Part shown: piece after piece, positions 17,395 to 26,915 of the stretch | Layout of the letters: each line of letters begins with the position of its first letter | How positions within the stretch are numbered: position 1 is the first letter of the stretch | Assembly (NCBI RefSeq): GCF_024169655.1 | Contig: NZ_JALJWV010000001.1 | Coordinates: forward strand, 5,438,001-5,502,000 | Source of the DNA: Pseudomonas marginalis | GTDB taxonomy: Bacteria > Pseudomonadota > Gammaproteobacteria > Pseudomonadales > Pseudomonadaceae | Direction of reading: 5' to 3' | Length of the DNA stretch: 64,000 bases | Position numbers and translations under genes: made by a program | Notes under the pieces: model-generated | The model's input: the letters and a program-made list of their open reading frames with translations, nothing else | Told to the model about the DNA's origin: nothing | The model's database searches: none

Positions 17395-18192
17395 ATGAAT
17401 ATCTACAGCTCTCGCCCCGTTGTCCTCTGTCTCTCCGGCCATGATCCCAGTGGTGGCGCCGGCTTGCAGGCAGATATCGAAGCCCTGCTCGCCCAGGGTT
17501 GCCATGCGGCTCCGGCCGTTACCGCGCTGACGGTGCAGAACACCGTCAATGTCAGCGATTTCCGCGTGCTCGACCGCGAGTGGGTGCTGGCCCAGGCCAA
17601 TGCCGTACTCGGCGATTCGCAAGTGGCGGCGGTCAAGCTGGGCATGCTCGGTTCCACCGCGATGGTCGACACCGTGGTCGAACTGCTGCAGGCGCACCCG
17701 CACTTGCCGGTGGTGTGCGACCCGGTGCTGCGCGCCGGCGGCGGTGGCAGCCTGGGCAAGGACGAAGTCGGCTACGCCATGCGCGAGCGGCTGTTGCCGC
17801 TGTCGCTGATCGCCACGCCCAACCTGCCCGAAGCGCGCATCCTTGCCGAACTGCCTGAGGGCACGGCGGACGAATGCGCTGAAAAACTGTTGCCGTTTAT
17901 CAAGCACCTGCTGATTACCGGCGGCCATGGCGATGAGCATCAAGTCCACAACCGCCTATACAGCCGCGACGGCACGCGCCAGACCTTTACCTGCCAGCGC
18001 CTGCCCGGCAGCTATCACGGTTCGGGGTGTACGCTGGCCAGCGCGCTGGCGGGCCGGATCGCCCAGGGTGAAGGCCTGGTCAGCGCCGTGCAATCGGCCC
18101 TCAACTACACTTGGCGCACCCTGCGTGACGCCGAACAACTCGGCCAGGGCCAGTTCGTGCCTCGCCGGCTGCCGCTGGATTTCTGCTCGTAA
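17395..18192 (+). CDS. thiD: Hydroxymethylpyrimidine/phosphomethylpyrimidine kinase
   Basis: The 265-residue ribokinase-family protein carries LSGHDPSGGAGLQADIEAL at the N terminus, VKLGMLGS, VCDPVLRAGGG, TPNLPEA and the anion-hole motif GSGCTLASALA. It phosphorylates HMP to HMP-PP for thiamine synthesis. ATG at 17395 matches the family start; seven extra codons upstream are not needed. No TPP riboswitch is visible upstream. thiE follows 18 bases downstream and hemL 11 bases after that. Confidence 0.94.
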   Translation: MNIYSSRPVVLCLSGHDPSGGAGLQADIEALLAQGCHAAPAVTALTVQNTVNVSDFRVLDREWVLAQANAVLGDSQVAAVKLGMLGSTAMVDTVVELLQAHPHLPVVCDPVLRAGGGGSLGKDEVGYAMRERLLPLSLIATPNLPEARILAELPEGTADECAEKLLPFIKHLLITGGHGDEHQVHNRLYSRDGTRQTFTCQRLPGSYHGSGCTLASALAGRIAQGEGLVSAVQSALNYTWRTLRDAEQLGQGQFVPRRLPLDFCS

Positions 18193-18210
18193 CACCAAGA
18201 GGCCTGCCCG

Positions 18211-18840
18211 ATGAAACTACGTGGCCTTTATGCCATTACCGACAGCCAATTATTGGCCGGCAAATTCCTCGCCTACGTCGAAGCGGCGCTGGATGGCGGC
18301 GTGACCCTGTTGCAGTACCGCGACAAAAGCAGCGACGAGGCCCGGCGTCTGCGTGAAGCTGAAAAGCTGCGGGAACTGTGCTCGCGCTACAAGACCCGAC
18401 TGATCATCAACGATGACGCCGAGCTGGCCGCGCGCCTGGGCGTCGGCGTACACCTGGGCCTGACCGATGGCCCCCTGACCACAGCCCGTGCGTTGCTGGG
18501 CTCCAAGGCGATCATCGGCGCCACCTGCCACAGCCAGATCGAACTGGCCGAGCAGGCCGCGAAAGAAGGCGCCAGCTACGTCGCCTTCGGCCGCTTCTTC
18601 AACTCCAGCACCAAGCCCGGCGCCCCCGCCGCCAGCGTCGAAATGCTGGCCCAGGCCCGCGCGCGCTTGCAGTTGCCGATCTGCGTGATCGGTGGCATCA
18701 CCCTGGAGAATGCCGAACCGCTGGTGGCCCACGGTGCCGACCTGCTCGCGGTGGTCCACGGCCTGTTTGGTGCCGACAGCACCCAGGAAGTCACGCGCCG
18801 CGCCCGCGCCTTCAACGATCTTCTTAAATATTCAGTTTAG
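18211..18840 (+). CDS. thiE: Thiamine-phosphate synthase
   Basis: The 209-residue TIM-barrel protein has LYAITD, GGVTLLQYRDK, INDDAELAARLGVGVHLGLTD, GATCHS, YVAFGRFFNSSTKPGAP and CVIGGITLEN. It joins HMP-PP and thiazole phosphate to give thiamine phosphate, the step after ThiD. An AAGAGG precedes the start codon. The gene sits in the thiD-thiE-hemL cluster. Confidence 0.95.
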   Translation: MKLRGLYAITDSQLLAGKFLAYVEAALDGGVTLLQYRDKSSDEARRLREAEKLRELCSRYKTRLIINDDAELAARLGVGVHLGLTDGPLTTARALLGSKAIIGATCHSQIELAEQAAKEGASYVAFGRFFNSSTKPGAPAASVEMLAQARARLQLPICVIGGITLENAEPLVAHGADLLAVVHGLFGADSTQEVTRRARAFNDLLKYSV

Positions 18841-18851
18841 AGAGCCCGATC

Positions 18852-20135
18852 ATGTCCCGTTCCGAAACCCTGTTTGCCAATGCCCAGAAACACATCCCCG
18901 GTGGTGTGAACTCCCCCGTGCGTGCGTTCAAGAGCGTGGGCGGCACGCCGCTGTTCTTCAAGCATGCCGAAGGCGCCTACGTCACCGACGAAGACGACAA
19001 GCGCTATGTGGATTACGTAGGTTCCTGGGGGCCGATGATCCTCGGCCACAGCCACCCCGACGTATTGGATGCGGTGCGCAAGCAACTGGAACACGGCCTG
19101 TCCTACGGCGCCCCGACCGCGATGGAAACCGAGATGGCCGATCTGGTCTGCGCGATCGTGCCGTCGATGGAGATGGTGCGCATGGTCAGCTCCGGCACCG
19201 AGGCCACCATGAGCGCGATTCGCCTGGCCCGTGGTTTCACCGGTCGCGACAGCATCATCAAATTCGAAGGTTGCTACCACGGTCACTCCGACAGCCTGCT
19301 GGTGAAAGCCGGTTCCGGCCTGCTGACCCAAGGCGTGCCAAGCTCGGCCGGTGTGCCGGCGGCATTCGCCAAACATACCCTGACCCTGCCGTTCAACGAC
19401 ATCGCGGCCGTCGAGCAGATGCTCAATGAAGTCGGCGAGGAAGTGGCGTGCATCATCGTCGAACCGGTCGCTGGCAACATGAACTGCGTACCGCCGGCCC
19501 CGGGCTTCCTCGAAGGCCTGCGCGAGCAATGCGACAAGCACGGCGTGGTGCTGATTTTCGACGAAGTGATGACCGGTTTCCGCGTGGCCCTCGGTGGCGC
19601 CCAGGCGCATTACGGCGTGACGCCGGACCTGAGCACCTTCGGCAAGATCATCGGCGGCGGCATGCCGGTGGGCTGCTTCGGCGGCAAGCGCGAAATCATG
19701 CAGCACATCGCGCCGCTGGGCCCGGTGTACCAGGCCGGCACCTTGTCCGGTAACCCGCTGGCCATGGCCGCCGGCCTGACCACGCTGCGTCTGATCAGCC
19801 GCCCGGGCTTCCACGCCGAGCTGACCGACTACACCTCCCGCCTGCTCGACGGCCTGCAACAGCGCGCCGATGCCGCCGGCATTCCGTTTGTCACTACGCA
19901 AGCAGGCGGCATGTTCGGCCTGTATTTCAGCGGTGCCGACAATATCGTCACCTTTGAGGACGTGATGGGCAGCGACGCCGACCTGTTCAAGCGCTTCTTC
20001 CACCTGATGCTGGATGGCGGCGTGTACCTGGCACCGAGCGCCTTTGAAGCCGGCTTCACCTCGATCGCCCATGGCGACGCCGAGTTGAAACTGACCCTGG
20101 ACGCTGCCGAACGCGCTTTCGCCGCACTGAAATAA
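18852..20135 (+). CDS. hemL: Glutamate-1-semialdehyde 2,1-aminomutase
   Basis: The 427-residue class-III aminotransferase-fold protein has SSGTEATMSAIRLARG, CYHGHSDSLLVKAGSG, IFDEVMTGFRV and the PLP lysine in STFGKIIGGGMPVGCFGG. It converts glutamate-1-semialdehyde to 5-aminolevulinate, the C5-pathway entry to haem. Length is normal. A strong terminator follows directly, which closes the thiD-thiE-hemL unit. Confidence 0.97.
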   Translation: MSRSETLFANAQKHIPGGVNSPVRAFKSVGGTPLFFKHAEGAYVTDEDDKRYVDYVGSWGPMILGHSHPDVLDAVRKQLEHGLSYGAPTAMETEMADLVCAIVPSMEMVRMVSSGTEATMSAIRLARGFTGRDSIIKFEGCYHGHSDSLLVKAGSGLLTQGVPSSAGVPAAFAKHTLTLPFNDIAAVEQMLNEVGEEVACIIVEPVAGNMNCVPPAPGFLEGLREQCDKHGVVLIFDEVMTGFRVALGGAQAHYGVTPDLSTFGKIIGGGMPVGCFGGKREIMQHIAPLGPVYQAGTLSGNPLAMAAGLTTLRLISRPGFHAELTDYTSRLLDGLQQRADAAGIPFVTTQAGGMFGLYFSGADNIVTFEDVMGSDADLFKRFFHLMLDGGVYLAPSAFEAGFTSIAHGDAELKLTLDAAERAFAALK

Positions 20136-20144
20136 CTGACACAA

Positions 20145-20185
20145 AAATCTGACGCGGCCCCGGGCGGCGTCAGATTTGCTACTTT
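20145..20185 (+). terminator. Rho-independent terminator after hemL
   Basis: An 11-bp stem (AAATCTGACGC / GCGTCAGATTT, loop of 11 bases) begins nine bases after the hemL stop. The last paired bases supply a T run (ATTTGCTACTTT). Confidence 0.85.
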
Positions 20186-20273
20186 GCTTACAGATTTTTC
20201 CTAACTTTTTCGAGAAAACTCCTGCAATCCGGCAGATAACTTGCCTAAGCAGCAGAAAAACGAGTAAAGACTT

Positions 20274-20303
20274 TGTAAGCAGAGGCCTGCTTATTTCATA
20301 ATG
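20274..20303 (+). promoter_or_regulatory. Likely sigma-70 promoter of the Sel1-repeat gene
   Basis: TTGTAA and CATAAT are separated by 18 bases, about 60 bases before the start codon. The stretch from 20180 is AT-rich compared with its neighbours. Confidence 0.5.
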
Positions 20304-20359
20304 CGCGCTTATTGGACCCCCGAGGGTCCGCGCGCCCCGTCAGAGGTAAGTCGATTCCC

Positions 20360-20914
20360 ATGAAACGCACCGGCCGCACCCTGGTCCTGGGCTGCCTGTT
20401 GCTCCTTCAGCCGCTGCTGGCACATGCACAAGCAGGCGGCAACTCGTTGTTAATCCCAGCGATGGGTCGTTGCACCCTCAATACCCAGCCAGACAGCCAG
20501 GCCGAAGCGCTGAGCGCGTGCCATAAACAGGCCGACGGCGGGGATGCGCAGGCGCAATACGAGTTGGGCGAGTACTACCACGACAGCAAGAACCCCGCGC
20601 GCGACCTCAACAAAGCGTTGAACTACTTCGAGAAAGCCTCGCTGCAGGGCCACGCCCAGGCACAATTCCAGCTGGGCACCATGTTCTTCCATGGTGAAGG
20701 CGTGCCGGCCAATAACGTCCAGGCGTATATCGTGCTGAAAATGGCCGCGGTCAACGGCGCCGAGGACGCGCTGGACACGGCCGACGAAGTCGCCGAGCAC
20801 ATGCAGCGCGATGAACTGGAACTGGCGACCCAGGTGCTGGGCCAGATCTTCCGCAACTACCTGCAGGAACTGCAGAGCGCGGATGGGCGTTCGCCGTTCT
20901 CGCCCCTGCCCTGA
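20360..20914 (+). CDS. Exported Sel1-repeat (TPR-like) protein
   Basis: The 184-residue precursor has a signal peptide (TLVLGCLLLLQPLLAHAQA) and at least two Sel1-type repeats: DAQAQYELGEYYHDSKNPARDLNKALNYFEKAS and HAQAQFQLGTMFFHGEGV...AYIVLKMAA. Such repeats form helical scaffolds for protein contacts. The location is probably periplasmic. The longer frame from 20312 precedes the signal peptide and lacks support. Single gene, read toward the DUF1820 gene. No specific function can be given. Confidence 0.85.
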   Translation: MKRTGRTLVLGCLLLLQPLLAHAQAGGNSLLIPAMGRCTLNTQPDSQAEALSACHKQADGGDAQAQYELGEYYHDSKNPARDLNKALNYFEKASLQGHAQAQFQLGTMFFHGEGVPANNVQAYIVLKMAAVNGAEDALDTADEVAEHMQRDELELATQVLGQIFRNYLQELQSADGRSPFSPLP

Positions 20915-20956
20915 TCGACCGGTGGCGAGAGCGCTTTCCCCCTCGCCGCAAACGCC

Positions 20957-21283
20957 TTACTTCTCAGGCATCGGCATCGGAAACGGCATGACATTACTCG
21001 TGCCACGGGCTTCGCTGATCTTCGGCGTACCCAGGCGCTCGACTTCATCGATGCGCACAATCGAATGCATCGGCACAAAACTGCGCACCACGCCTTCGAA
21101 CTGGGCCTTGAGTTTTTCTTCGCCCGGGTCGACGACCAGCTGTGTGCGCTCGCCAAAGACGAACTCTTCCACTTCCAGGAAGCCCCACAGATCACTTTGA
21201 TAGATCTGCTTGGCGTACATTTCGAACACCTGGCCCTGGTTGAGGAAAATCACCTTGTAGATTGGAGCTTCACGTTTGGTCAT
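20957..21283 (-). CDS. DUF1820 family protein
   Basis: The 108-residue protein (MTKREAPIYKVIFLNQGQVFEMYAK) matches DUF1820 in length and in the central YQSDLWGFLEVEEFVFGERTQLVVDPGEEKLKAQF and VPMHSIVRIDEVER segments. It is a soluble cytoplasmic protein, common next to miaB in Pseudomonas, with unknown role. ATG at 21283 is used rather than a start six codons upstream. It diverges from miaB, with 131 bases between them. Confidence 0.85.
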   Translation of the reverse strand: MTKREAPIYKVIFLNQGQVFEMYAKQIYQSDLWGFLEVEEFVFGERTQLVVDPGEEKLKAQFEGVVRSFVPMHSIVRIDEVERLGTPKISEARGTSNVMPFPMPMPEK

Positions 21284-21414
21284 GGTGGGCGGGGAACACA
21301 TCGGGGATTTAAAAGAGGGCGCGAACTATAGCATGGCGCCCGATGCACAGTGCTAGGAACCGATGGACATGACCCCTATAATGCGCGGTTCTTTACCACC
21401 AGTTGACGATTCCC

Positions 21415-22740
21415 ATGGCCAAGAAGCTCTACATTGAAACCCACGGTTGCCAGATGAACGAGTACGACAGCTCGCGCATGGTCGATCTGCTGGGTGAACA
21501 TCAGGCCCTGGAAGTCACCGCTCGCGCCGAAGATGCCGACGTGATCCTGCTCAATACCTGCTCGATCCGCGAACGAGCCCAAGACCGCGTGTACTCGCAG
21601 CTGGGCCGCTGGCGCGAATTGAAACTGGCCAACCCGGAGATGGTGATCGCCGTCGGCGGTTGCGTCGCCAGCCAGGAAGGCGCCGCCATCCGCGACCGCG
21701 CGCCCTACGTGGATGTGGTCTTCGGCCCGCAAACCCTGCACCGCCTGCCGGAAATGATCGACGCTGCGCGCCTCACCAAGCTGCCTCAGGTCGACGTCTC
21801 ATTCCCGGAAATCGAAAAATTCGACCATTTGCCCGAGCCACGCATCGATGGGCCGAGCGCCTACGTGTCGGTGATGGAAGGTTGCAGTAAGTACTGCACC
21901 TTCTGCGTAGTGCCCTACACCCGTGGTGAAGAAGTCAGCCGGCCGTTTGACGATGTGCTGTCAGAAATCATCCACCTGGCCGAAAACGGCGTGCGCGAAG
22001 TGACCCTGCTGGGCCAGAACGTCAACGGCTATCGCGGCCAGACTCAGGACGGGCGTCTGGCAGACCTCGCAGAGCTGATCCGTGTCGTCGCCGCAGTGGA
22101 TGGCATCGAGCGTATTCGCTACACCACCTCACACCCGCTGGAATTCTCCGACAGCCTGATCCAGGCCCATGCCGAGGTGCCGGAACTGGTCAAGCACCTG
22201 CACTTGCCGGTGCAATCGGGTTCGGACCGCATCCTGTCGGCAATGAAACGCAACCACACCGCCCTGGAGTACAAATCCAAACTGCGCAAATTGCGTGCGG
22301 CAGTGCCGGGCATCTGCATCAGCTCGGACTTTATCGTCGGCTTCCCCGGCGAGACCGAGAAAGACTTCCAGCAAACCATGAAGCTGATTGAAGACGTCGG
22401 TTTCGACTTTTCCTACTCGTTCGTCTACAGCCAGCGCCCCGGCACCCCGGCAGCCGATTTGGCCGATGACACCCCGGAAGCGTTGAAAAAAGAGCGTTTG
22501 AACGCCCTGCAGCATCGCCTGAATCAGCAGGGCTTCGAGATCAGCCGACAAATGGTGGGGTCTACCCAGCGCATCCTCGTCACCGACTACTCGAAGAAAG
22601 ACCCGGGCGAACTGCAAGGCCGCACCGAGAACAACCGCATCGTCAACTTCCGTTGCGACAACCCGACCCTGATCGGCCAGTTTGCCGATGTCCACATCGA
22701 TGCGGCGCAACCGCACTCGTTGCGTGGGTCTCTGGTGTAA
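21415..22740 (+). CDS. miaB: tRNA-2-methylthio-N6-dimethylallyladenosine synthase MiaB
   Basis: The 441-residue radical-SAM methylthiotransferase has the three N-terminal cluster cysteines (HGCQMNEYD, NTCSIRER, VGGCVASQEG), the radical-SAM motif EGCSKYCTFC, and a C-terminal TRAM domain (ILVTDYSKKDPGELQGRTENNR). It adds methylthio to i6A37 of tRNAs reading U-initial codons. A TATAAT sits 32 bases before the start. The ATG at 21415 fits the family better than the TTG at 21403. Confidence 0.97.
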   Translation: MAKKLYIETHGCQMNEYDSSRMVDLLGEHQALEVTARAEDADVILLNTCSIRERAQDRVYSQLGRWRELKLANPEMVIAVGGCVASQEGAAIRDRAPYVDVVFGPQTLHRLPEMIDAARLTKLPQVDVSFPEIEKFDHLPEPRIDGPSAYVSVMEGCSKYCTFCVVPYTRGEEVSRPFDDVLSEIIHLAENGVREVTLLGQNVNGYRGQTQDGRLADLAELIRVVAAVDGIERIRYTTSHPLEFSDSLIQAHAEVPELVKHLHLPVQSGSDRILSAMKRNHTALEYKSKLRKLRAAVPGICISSDFIVGFPGETEKDFQQTMKLIEDVGFDFSYSFVYSQRPGTPAADLADDTPEALKKERLNALQHRLNQQGFEISRQMVGSTQRILVTDYSKKDPGELQGRTENNRIVNFRCDNPTLIGQFADVHIDAAQPHSLRGSLV

Positions 22741-22744
22741 TAAA

Positions 22745-22833
22745 TGTGGGAGGGGGCTTGCCCCCGATTGCGGTACATCAGCAGCACATGAGCTGCCTGA
22801 CACTCCGCTATCGGGGGCAAGCCCCCTCCCACA
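22745..22833. repeat. REPIN, intact
   Basis: TGTGGGAGGGGGCTTGCCCCCGATTGCGG and its inverted partner ending GGGGGCAAGCCCCCTCCCACA, with a short spacer. It starts four bases after the miaB stop and could protect or end the miaB message. Confidence 0.88.
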
Positions 22834-22924
22834 CTGGATCGGGTTGGATAAGTGCTTTCGCACACTGGCGCGTGGCGTTATCCTCTCTTTCACCTCAACA
22901 GCCAAAGGGCGGCTAAAAGCGACC

Positions 22925-23926
22925 TTGAACGCACCCATCGAACCCCATCGTTTTCTCCTCGAGCCGTTTGAGGCTCGCCGTTTCGCCAATCTGTGCGGAC
23001 AGTTCGACGAGCACCTGCGCCTGATCGAACAACGCCTGAGCATCGAGATCCGCAACCGCGGCAATCAATTCGAGCTGATTGGTGAACCCCAGCACACCAC
23101 GTCTGCAGAAAACCTGCTCCGCCGCCTCTACCGCGAAACCAAGGGTAGTGAGCTGTCGCCGGAGACGGTCCACCTGTACCTGCAGGAGTCTGCCGTGGAA
23201 GACCTGGCCAACAACCCGGTGGCCGAAGCCAGCGTGGCCCTGCGCACCAAAAAAGGCATGATTCGCCCACGCGGCTTGAATCAGCAGCGCTACGTCAAAG
23301 AAATCCTCGGTAACGATATCAACTTCGGCATCGGCCCCGCCGGTACCGGCAAGACCTACCTGGCCGTGGCCTGCGCGGTCGACGCCCTGGAGCGCGAGCA
23401 AGTGCGCCGCATCCTGCTGGTACGCCCGGCGGTCGAGGCCGGCGAAAAGCTCGGCTTCCTGCCCGGCGACCTGGCCCAGAAGATCGACCCATACCTGCGC
23501 CCGCTCTACGACGCACTCTACGAGATGCTCGGCTTTGAATACGTGGCCAAGCTGATCGAGCGTCAGGTGATCGAAATCGCACCGCTGGCCTACATGCGCG
23601 GCCGGACCTTGAACAACAGTTTCATCATTCTCGACGAAAGCCAGAACACCACCGTCGAGCAGATGAAAATGTTCCTGACCCGTATCGGTTTCGGCTCCAC
23701 CGCCGTGATCACCGGCGACGTCACCCAGGTCGACCTGCCCAAGGGCACCAAGTCGGGCCTGGCCCAGGTGATCGAGGTGCTCAAAGACGTGCCAGGCATC
23801 AGCTTCACGCACTTCATGCCCAAGGACGTGGTCCGCCACCCGCTGGTCCAGCGCATTGTCGAAGCCTACGAGCGCTTCGAACATCGCGACGACGCCCCAG
23901 CCAAGGACACCCGCCGCGATGCTTGA
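22925..23926 (+). CDS. ybeZ: PhoH-like ATPase (YbeZ)
   Basis: The 333-residue protein has an N-terminal region of the YbeZ type (EPFEARRFANLCGQFDEHLRLIE), Walker A GPAGTGKTYLA, AYMRGRTLNNSFIILDESQN with Walker B, and FLTRIGFGSTAVITGD. It is predicted to be an NTPase/RNA helicase partner of the YbeY endoribonuclease. The likely start is TTG at 22925. The upstream codons of the open frame run through a REPIN, so they are not coding. ybeY begins inside its last codons. Confidence 0.93.
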   Translation: MNAPIEPHRFLLEPFEARRFANLCGQFDEHLRLIEQRLSIEIRNRGNQFELIGEPQHTTSAENLLRRLYRETKGSELSPETVHLYLQESAVEDLANNPVAEASVALRTKKGMIRPRGLNQQRYVKEILGNDINFGIGPAGTGKTYLAVACAVDALEREQVRRILLVRPAVEAGEKLGFLPGDLAQKIDPYLRPLYDALYEMLGFEYVAKLIERQVIEIAPLAYMRGRTLNNSFIILDESQNTTVEQMKMFLTRIGFGSTAVITGDVTQVDLPKGTKSGLAQVIEVLKDVPGISFTHFMPKDVVRHPLVQRIVEAYERFEHRDDAPAKDTRRDA

Positions 23927-24377
23927 GCTTGACCTGCAACTGGCAACCGACGCGCACGCCCCCAGTGAAGAGCAGTTCCGTCAATGGTGCACCCTGGCCC
24001 TGCGCCAGCGCACCGCCGACTCGGAGCTGACCATCCGTCTGGTGGACGAACCCGAAGGCCGCGAACTGAATCACACCTGGCGCCAGAAGGATTACGCGAC
24101 CAACGTGCTGTCCTTCCCCGCCGACGTACCCGACGAGCTACTGGATATCCCACTGCTGGGCGACCTGGTGATCTGCGTCGAAGTCGTCGAACGTGAAGCG
24201 CAGGAACAAGGCAAGGCCCTTGAGGCCCATTGGGCTCATCTGGTCATCCACGGCTGCTTGCATCTCTTGGGTTACGACCATATAGACGATGACGAAGCCG
24301 AAGAAATGGAAGCACTGGAACGATCGTTGCTTGCAGAATTGGGTCACCCTGATCCGTATGCAGATGACGAAAACTGA
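23919..24377 (+). CDS. ybeY: Endoribonuclease YbeY
   Basis: The 152-residue protein has the zinc motif HGCLHLLGYDH near the C terminus and the preceding YATNVLSFP / LLGDLVIC. YbeY matures the 16S rRNA 3' end and takes part in ribosome quality control. Its ATG overlaps the ybeZ stop by eight bases, pointing to translational coupling. corC follows after 42 bases. Confidence 0.95.
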   Translation: MLELDLQLATDAHAPSEEQFRQWCTLALRQRTADSELTIRLVDEPEGRELNHTWRQKDYATNVLSFPADVPDELLDIPLLGDLVICVEVVEREAQEQGKALEAHWAHLVIHGCLHLLGYDHIDDDEAEEMEALERSLLAELGHPDPYADDEN

Positions 24378-24419
24378 TTAACACTCAACTGAAACATCAA
24401 AGGATTTAGAGTAATCGCT

Positions 24420-25259
24420 ATGAGCGAAGACCGATCGAGCAACGGGCAAAAGTCATGGCTGGGCAAACTGACCCAGGCTTTTGCCCATGAGCCGAAAAAC
24501 CGCCAGGAGCTCCTGGAGCTGCTGCGCGAGGCCCATCAGAACAAGTTACTGGACAGCGAAGCGCTGGCCATCGTCGAAGGCGCCATCCAGGTGGCTGACC
24601 TGCAAGTTCGGGACATCATGGTCCCGCGTTCGCAGATGATCAGCATCAAGGCGCCCCAGACCCCACGGGAATTCCTCCCGGCCGTGATCGACTCGGCGCA
24701 CTCGCGCTACCCGGTGATCGGCGAAAGCCATGACGACGTCATGGGTGTCCTGCTGGCCAAGGACCTGTTGCCGCTGATCCTCAAGGAGAACGGCGACAGC
24801 TTCAACATCAAGGACCTGCTGCGCCCGGCCACCTTCGTCCCGGAATCCAAGCGCCTGAATGTGCTGCTGCGCGAGTTTCGCGCCAACCACAATCACATGG
24901 CCATTGTGATTGACGAGTACGGCGGCGTCGCGGGCCTGGTGACGATCGAAGACGTGCTGGAACAGATCGTCGGCGATATCGAAGACGAGCACGACGTCGA
25001 AGAAGACAGCTACATCAAGCCGCTGCCGAGCGGTGATTTCCTGGTCAAGGCGCTGACGCCAATCGAGAACTTCAACGAGTTCTTCGACAGCGAATTCTCC
25101 GACGACGAGTTCGACACCGTCGGCGGCCTGGTGATGAGTGCGTTCGGGCACCTGCCTAAGCGTAACGAGACCACCGTGATCGGCGCTTATCGCTTCCGCA
25201 TCCTGAATGCCGACAGCCGCCGGATTCATCTGATTCGCCTGACACCTATTGCCCGTTAA
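24420..25259 (+). CDS. corC: HlyC/CorC family CBS-domain protein
   Basis: The 279-residue soluble protein has two CBS domains (~65-190; VRDIMVPRSQMISIKAPQTP and LNVLLREFRANHNHMAIVIDEYGGVAGLVTIEDVLEQIVGDIEDEHD) and a C-terminal CorC_HlyC domain. It has no membrane part, as in YbeX/CorC, linked to Mg/Co efflux and, through its operon with ybeZ and ybeY, to ribosome homeostasis. lnt starts eight bases after the stop. Confidence 0.94.
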   Translation: MSEDRSSNGQKSWLGKLTQAFAHEPKNRQELLELLREAHQNKLLDSEALAIVEGAIQVADLQVRDIMVPRSQMISIKAPQTPREFLPAVIDSAHSRYPVIGESHDDVMGVLLAKDLLPLILKENGDSFNIKDLLRPATFVPESKRLNVLLREFRANHNHMAIVIDEYGGVAGLVTIEDVLEQIVGDIEDEHDVEEDSYIKPLPSGDFLVKALTPIENFNEFFDSEFSDDEFDTVGGLVMSAFGHLPKRNETTVIGAYRFRILNADSRRIHLIRLTPIAR

Positions 25260-25267
25260 GGACTGAC

Positions 25268-26791
25268 ATGCGCCGTTTCATCGCTCCCGGCTGGCCCGGT
25301 AACTTGCTGGCCGTGGTGGCCGGCGCCATCACCACCCTGGCGTTGGCGCCGTTCGATCTGTGGCCGTTTGCGCTGGTGGCAGTCGGATTGTTCTATATCG
25401 GGCTGCGGGAACTGACCCCACGCCAAGCCCTCGGCCGTGGCTGGTGTTTCGGTTTCGGCCTGTTTGGCGCTGGCACTAGCTGGATCTACTACAGCATCCA
25501 CCACTTCGGCGGCGCTTCGGTGCTGCTGGCCGGCTTGCTGATGCTGGCGTTCACCGCCGCCATTGCCTTGTTCTTCGCCCTGCCCGCCTGGCTGTGGGCG
25601 CGCTGGCTGCGCCGCAATGAAGCGCCATTGGCCGATGCCCTGACATTTGCAGCATTGTGGGTCGGCCAAGAAGCGTTCCGTGGCTGGTTCCTGACCGGTT
25701 TTCCCTGGTTGTACTCCGGCTACAGTCAACTCGATGGCCCCCTCACCGGCCTCGCGCCGCTGGGCGGAATGTGGCTGATTTCCTTCGCCCTGGCCCTGAC
25801 CGCCGCCGTGTTGTGCAACCTGCCGCGCCTGCTGGCGACCAAGCGCAATGCCTTCATCGGCGCCGGCCTGTTGCTGCTGGTAGCGCCCTGGGCCATCGGC
25901 CTGGCCCTCAAGCATCACGCCTGGACTTCACCGTCCGGCAACCCGCTGAGCGTGGCGGCGATCCAGGGTAACGTCGAACAAAGCATGAAGTGGGACCCCG
26001 AGCAGCTCAATGCGCAGTTGGCGCTGTACCGCGACATGAGCTTCAGCTCCAAGCGCGTCGACCTGCTGGTATGGCCGGAAACGGCCGTGCCGGTGCTCAA
26101 GGACTCCGTCGAGGGCTACCTCGGAATGATGGGCAAGTTCGCCGCCGAGCGGCACACCGCGCTGATCACCGGCGTGCCGATTCGCCAGGAAGTGCATCAC
26201 CAGAAGCGCTACTTCAACGGCATCACCGTCATGGGCGAAGGCGACGGCACCTACCTCAAGCAGAAGCTGGTGCCCTTCGGCGAATATGTGCCGCTGCAAG
26301 ACATGCTGCGCGGCTTGATTGCCTTCTTCGACCTGCCCATGTCGGACTTCGCCCGCGGCCCGTCCGACCAGGCGATGCTGCAGGCTAAGGGCTATCAGAT
26401 CGCGCCGTTCATTTGCTATGAAGTGGTCTACCCCGAATTTGCCGCCAGCCTCTCAGCCCAAAGCGACCTGCTGCTGACCATCAGCAACGACACTTGGTTC
26501 GGCACCTCCATTGGCCCGTTGCAGCACCTGCAAATGGCGCAGATGCGTGCGCTGGAAGCCGGTCGCTGGATGATCCGCGCCACCAACAACGGCGTGACCG
26601 GGCTGATCAACCCGTATGGGCAGATCACCGCGCAGATCCCGCAGTTCGAGCGCGGTATCCTCTACGGCGAAGTGGTGCCGATGCACAACCTCACGCCGTA
26701 TCTGCAATGGCGGTCGTGGCCGCTGATCGTGGTGTGCCTGGTGTTGTTTGGTTGGGCGCTGTTGGCCGGCCGGATGTCCAAAACCGTCTAA
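25268..26791 (+). CDS. lnt: Apolipoprotein N-acyltransferase
   Basis: The 507-residue inner-membrane enzyme has about six N-terminal helices (to ~210) and a periplasmic nitrilase-like domain with catalytic Glu in WPETAVPV, Lys in YLKQKLVPFGEYVPL and Cys in APFICYEVVYPE, then a last helix (WPLIVVCLVLFGWALLAG). It transfers the third acyl chain to the N-terminal Cys of lipoproteins. Last gene of the ybeZ-ybeY-corC-lnt operon; a REPIN follows. Confidence 0.96.
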   Translation: MRRFIAPGWPGNLLAVVAGAITTLALAPFDLWPFALVAVGLFYIGLRELTPRQALGRGWCFGFGLFGAGTSWIYYSIHHFGGASVLLAGLLMLAFTAAIALFFALPAWLWARWLRRNEAPLADALTFAALWVGQEAFRGWFLTGFPWLYSGYSQLDGPLTGLAPLGGMWLISFALALTAAVLCNLPRLLATKRNAFIGAGLLLLVAPWAIGLALKHHAWTSPSGNPLSVAAIQGNVEQSMKWDPEQLNAQLALYRDMSFSSKRVDLLVWPETAVPVLKDSVEGYLGMMGKFAAERHTALITGVPIRQEVHHQKRYFNGITVMGEGDGTYLKQKLVPFGEYVPLQDMLRGLIAFFDLPMSDFARGPSDQAMLQAKGYQIAPFICYEVVYPEFAASLSAQSDLLLTISNDTWFGTSIGPLQHLQMAQMRALEAGRWMIRATNNGVTGLINPYGQITAQIPQFERGILYGEVVPMHNLTPYLQWRSWPLIVVCLVLFGWALLAGRMSKTV

Positions 26792-26811
26792 CAGAATCAA
26801 ACCGAACCCAA

Positions 26812-26900
26812 TGTGGGAGGGGGCTTGCCCCCGATAGCAGTGTGTCAGTCAGTAGATTTGATACTGATACACCGCAATCGGGGGCAAGCCCCCTCCCACA
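26812..26900. repeat. REPIN, intact
   Basis: Inverted arms of the GGGGGCTTGCCCCC family with a 40-base spacer. It lies between the convergent lnt and YdcF-family genes. Confidence 0.88.
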
Positions 26901-26915
26901 TTTTGATTTGCGGTG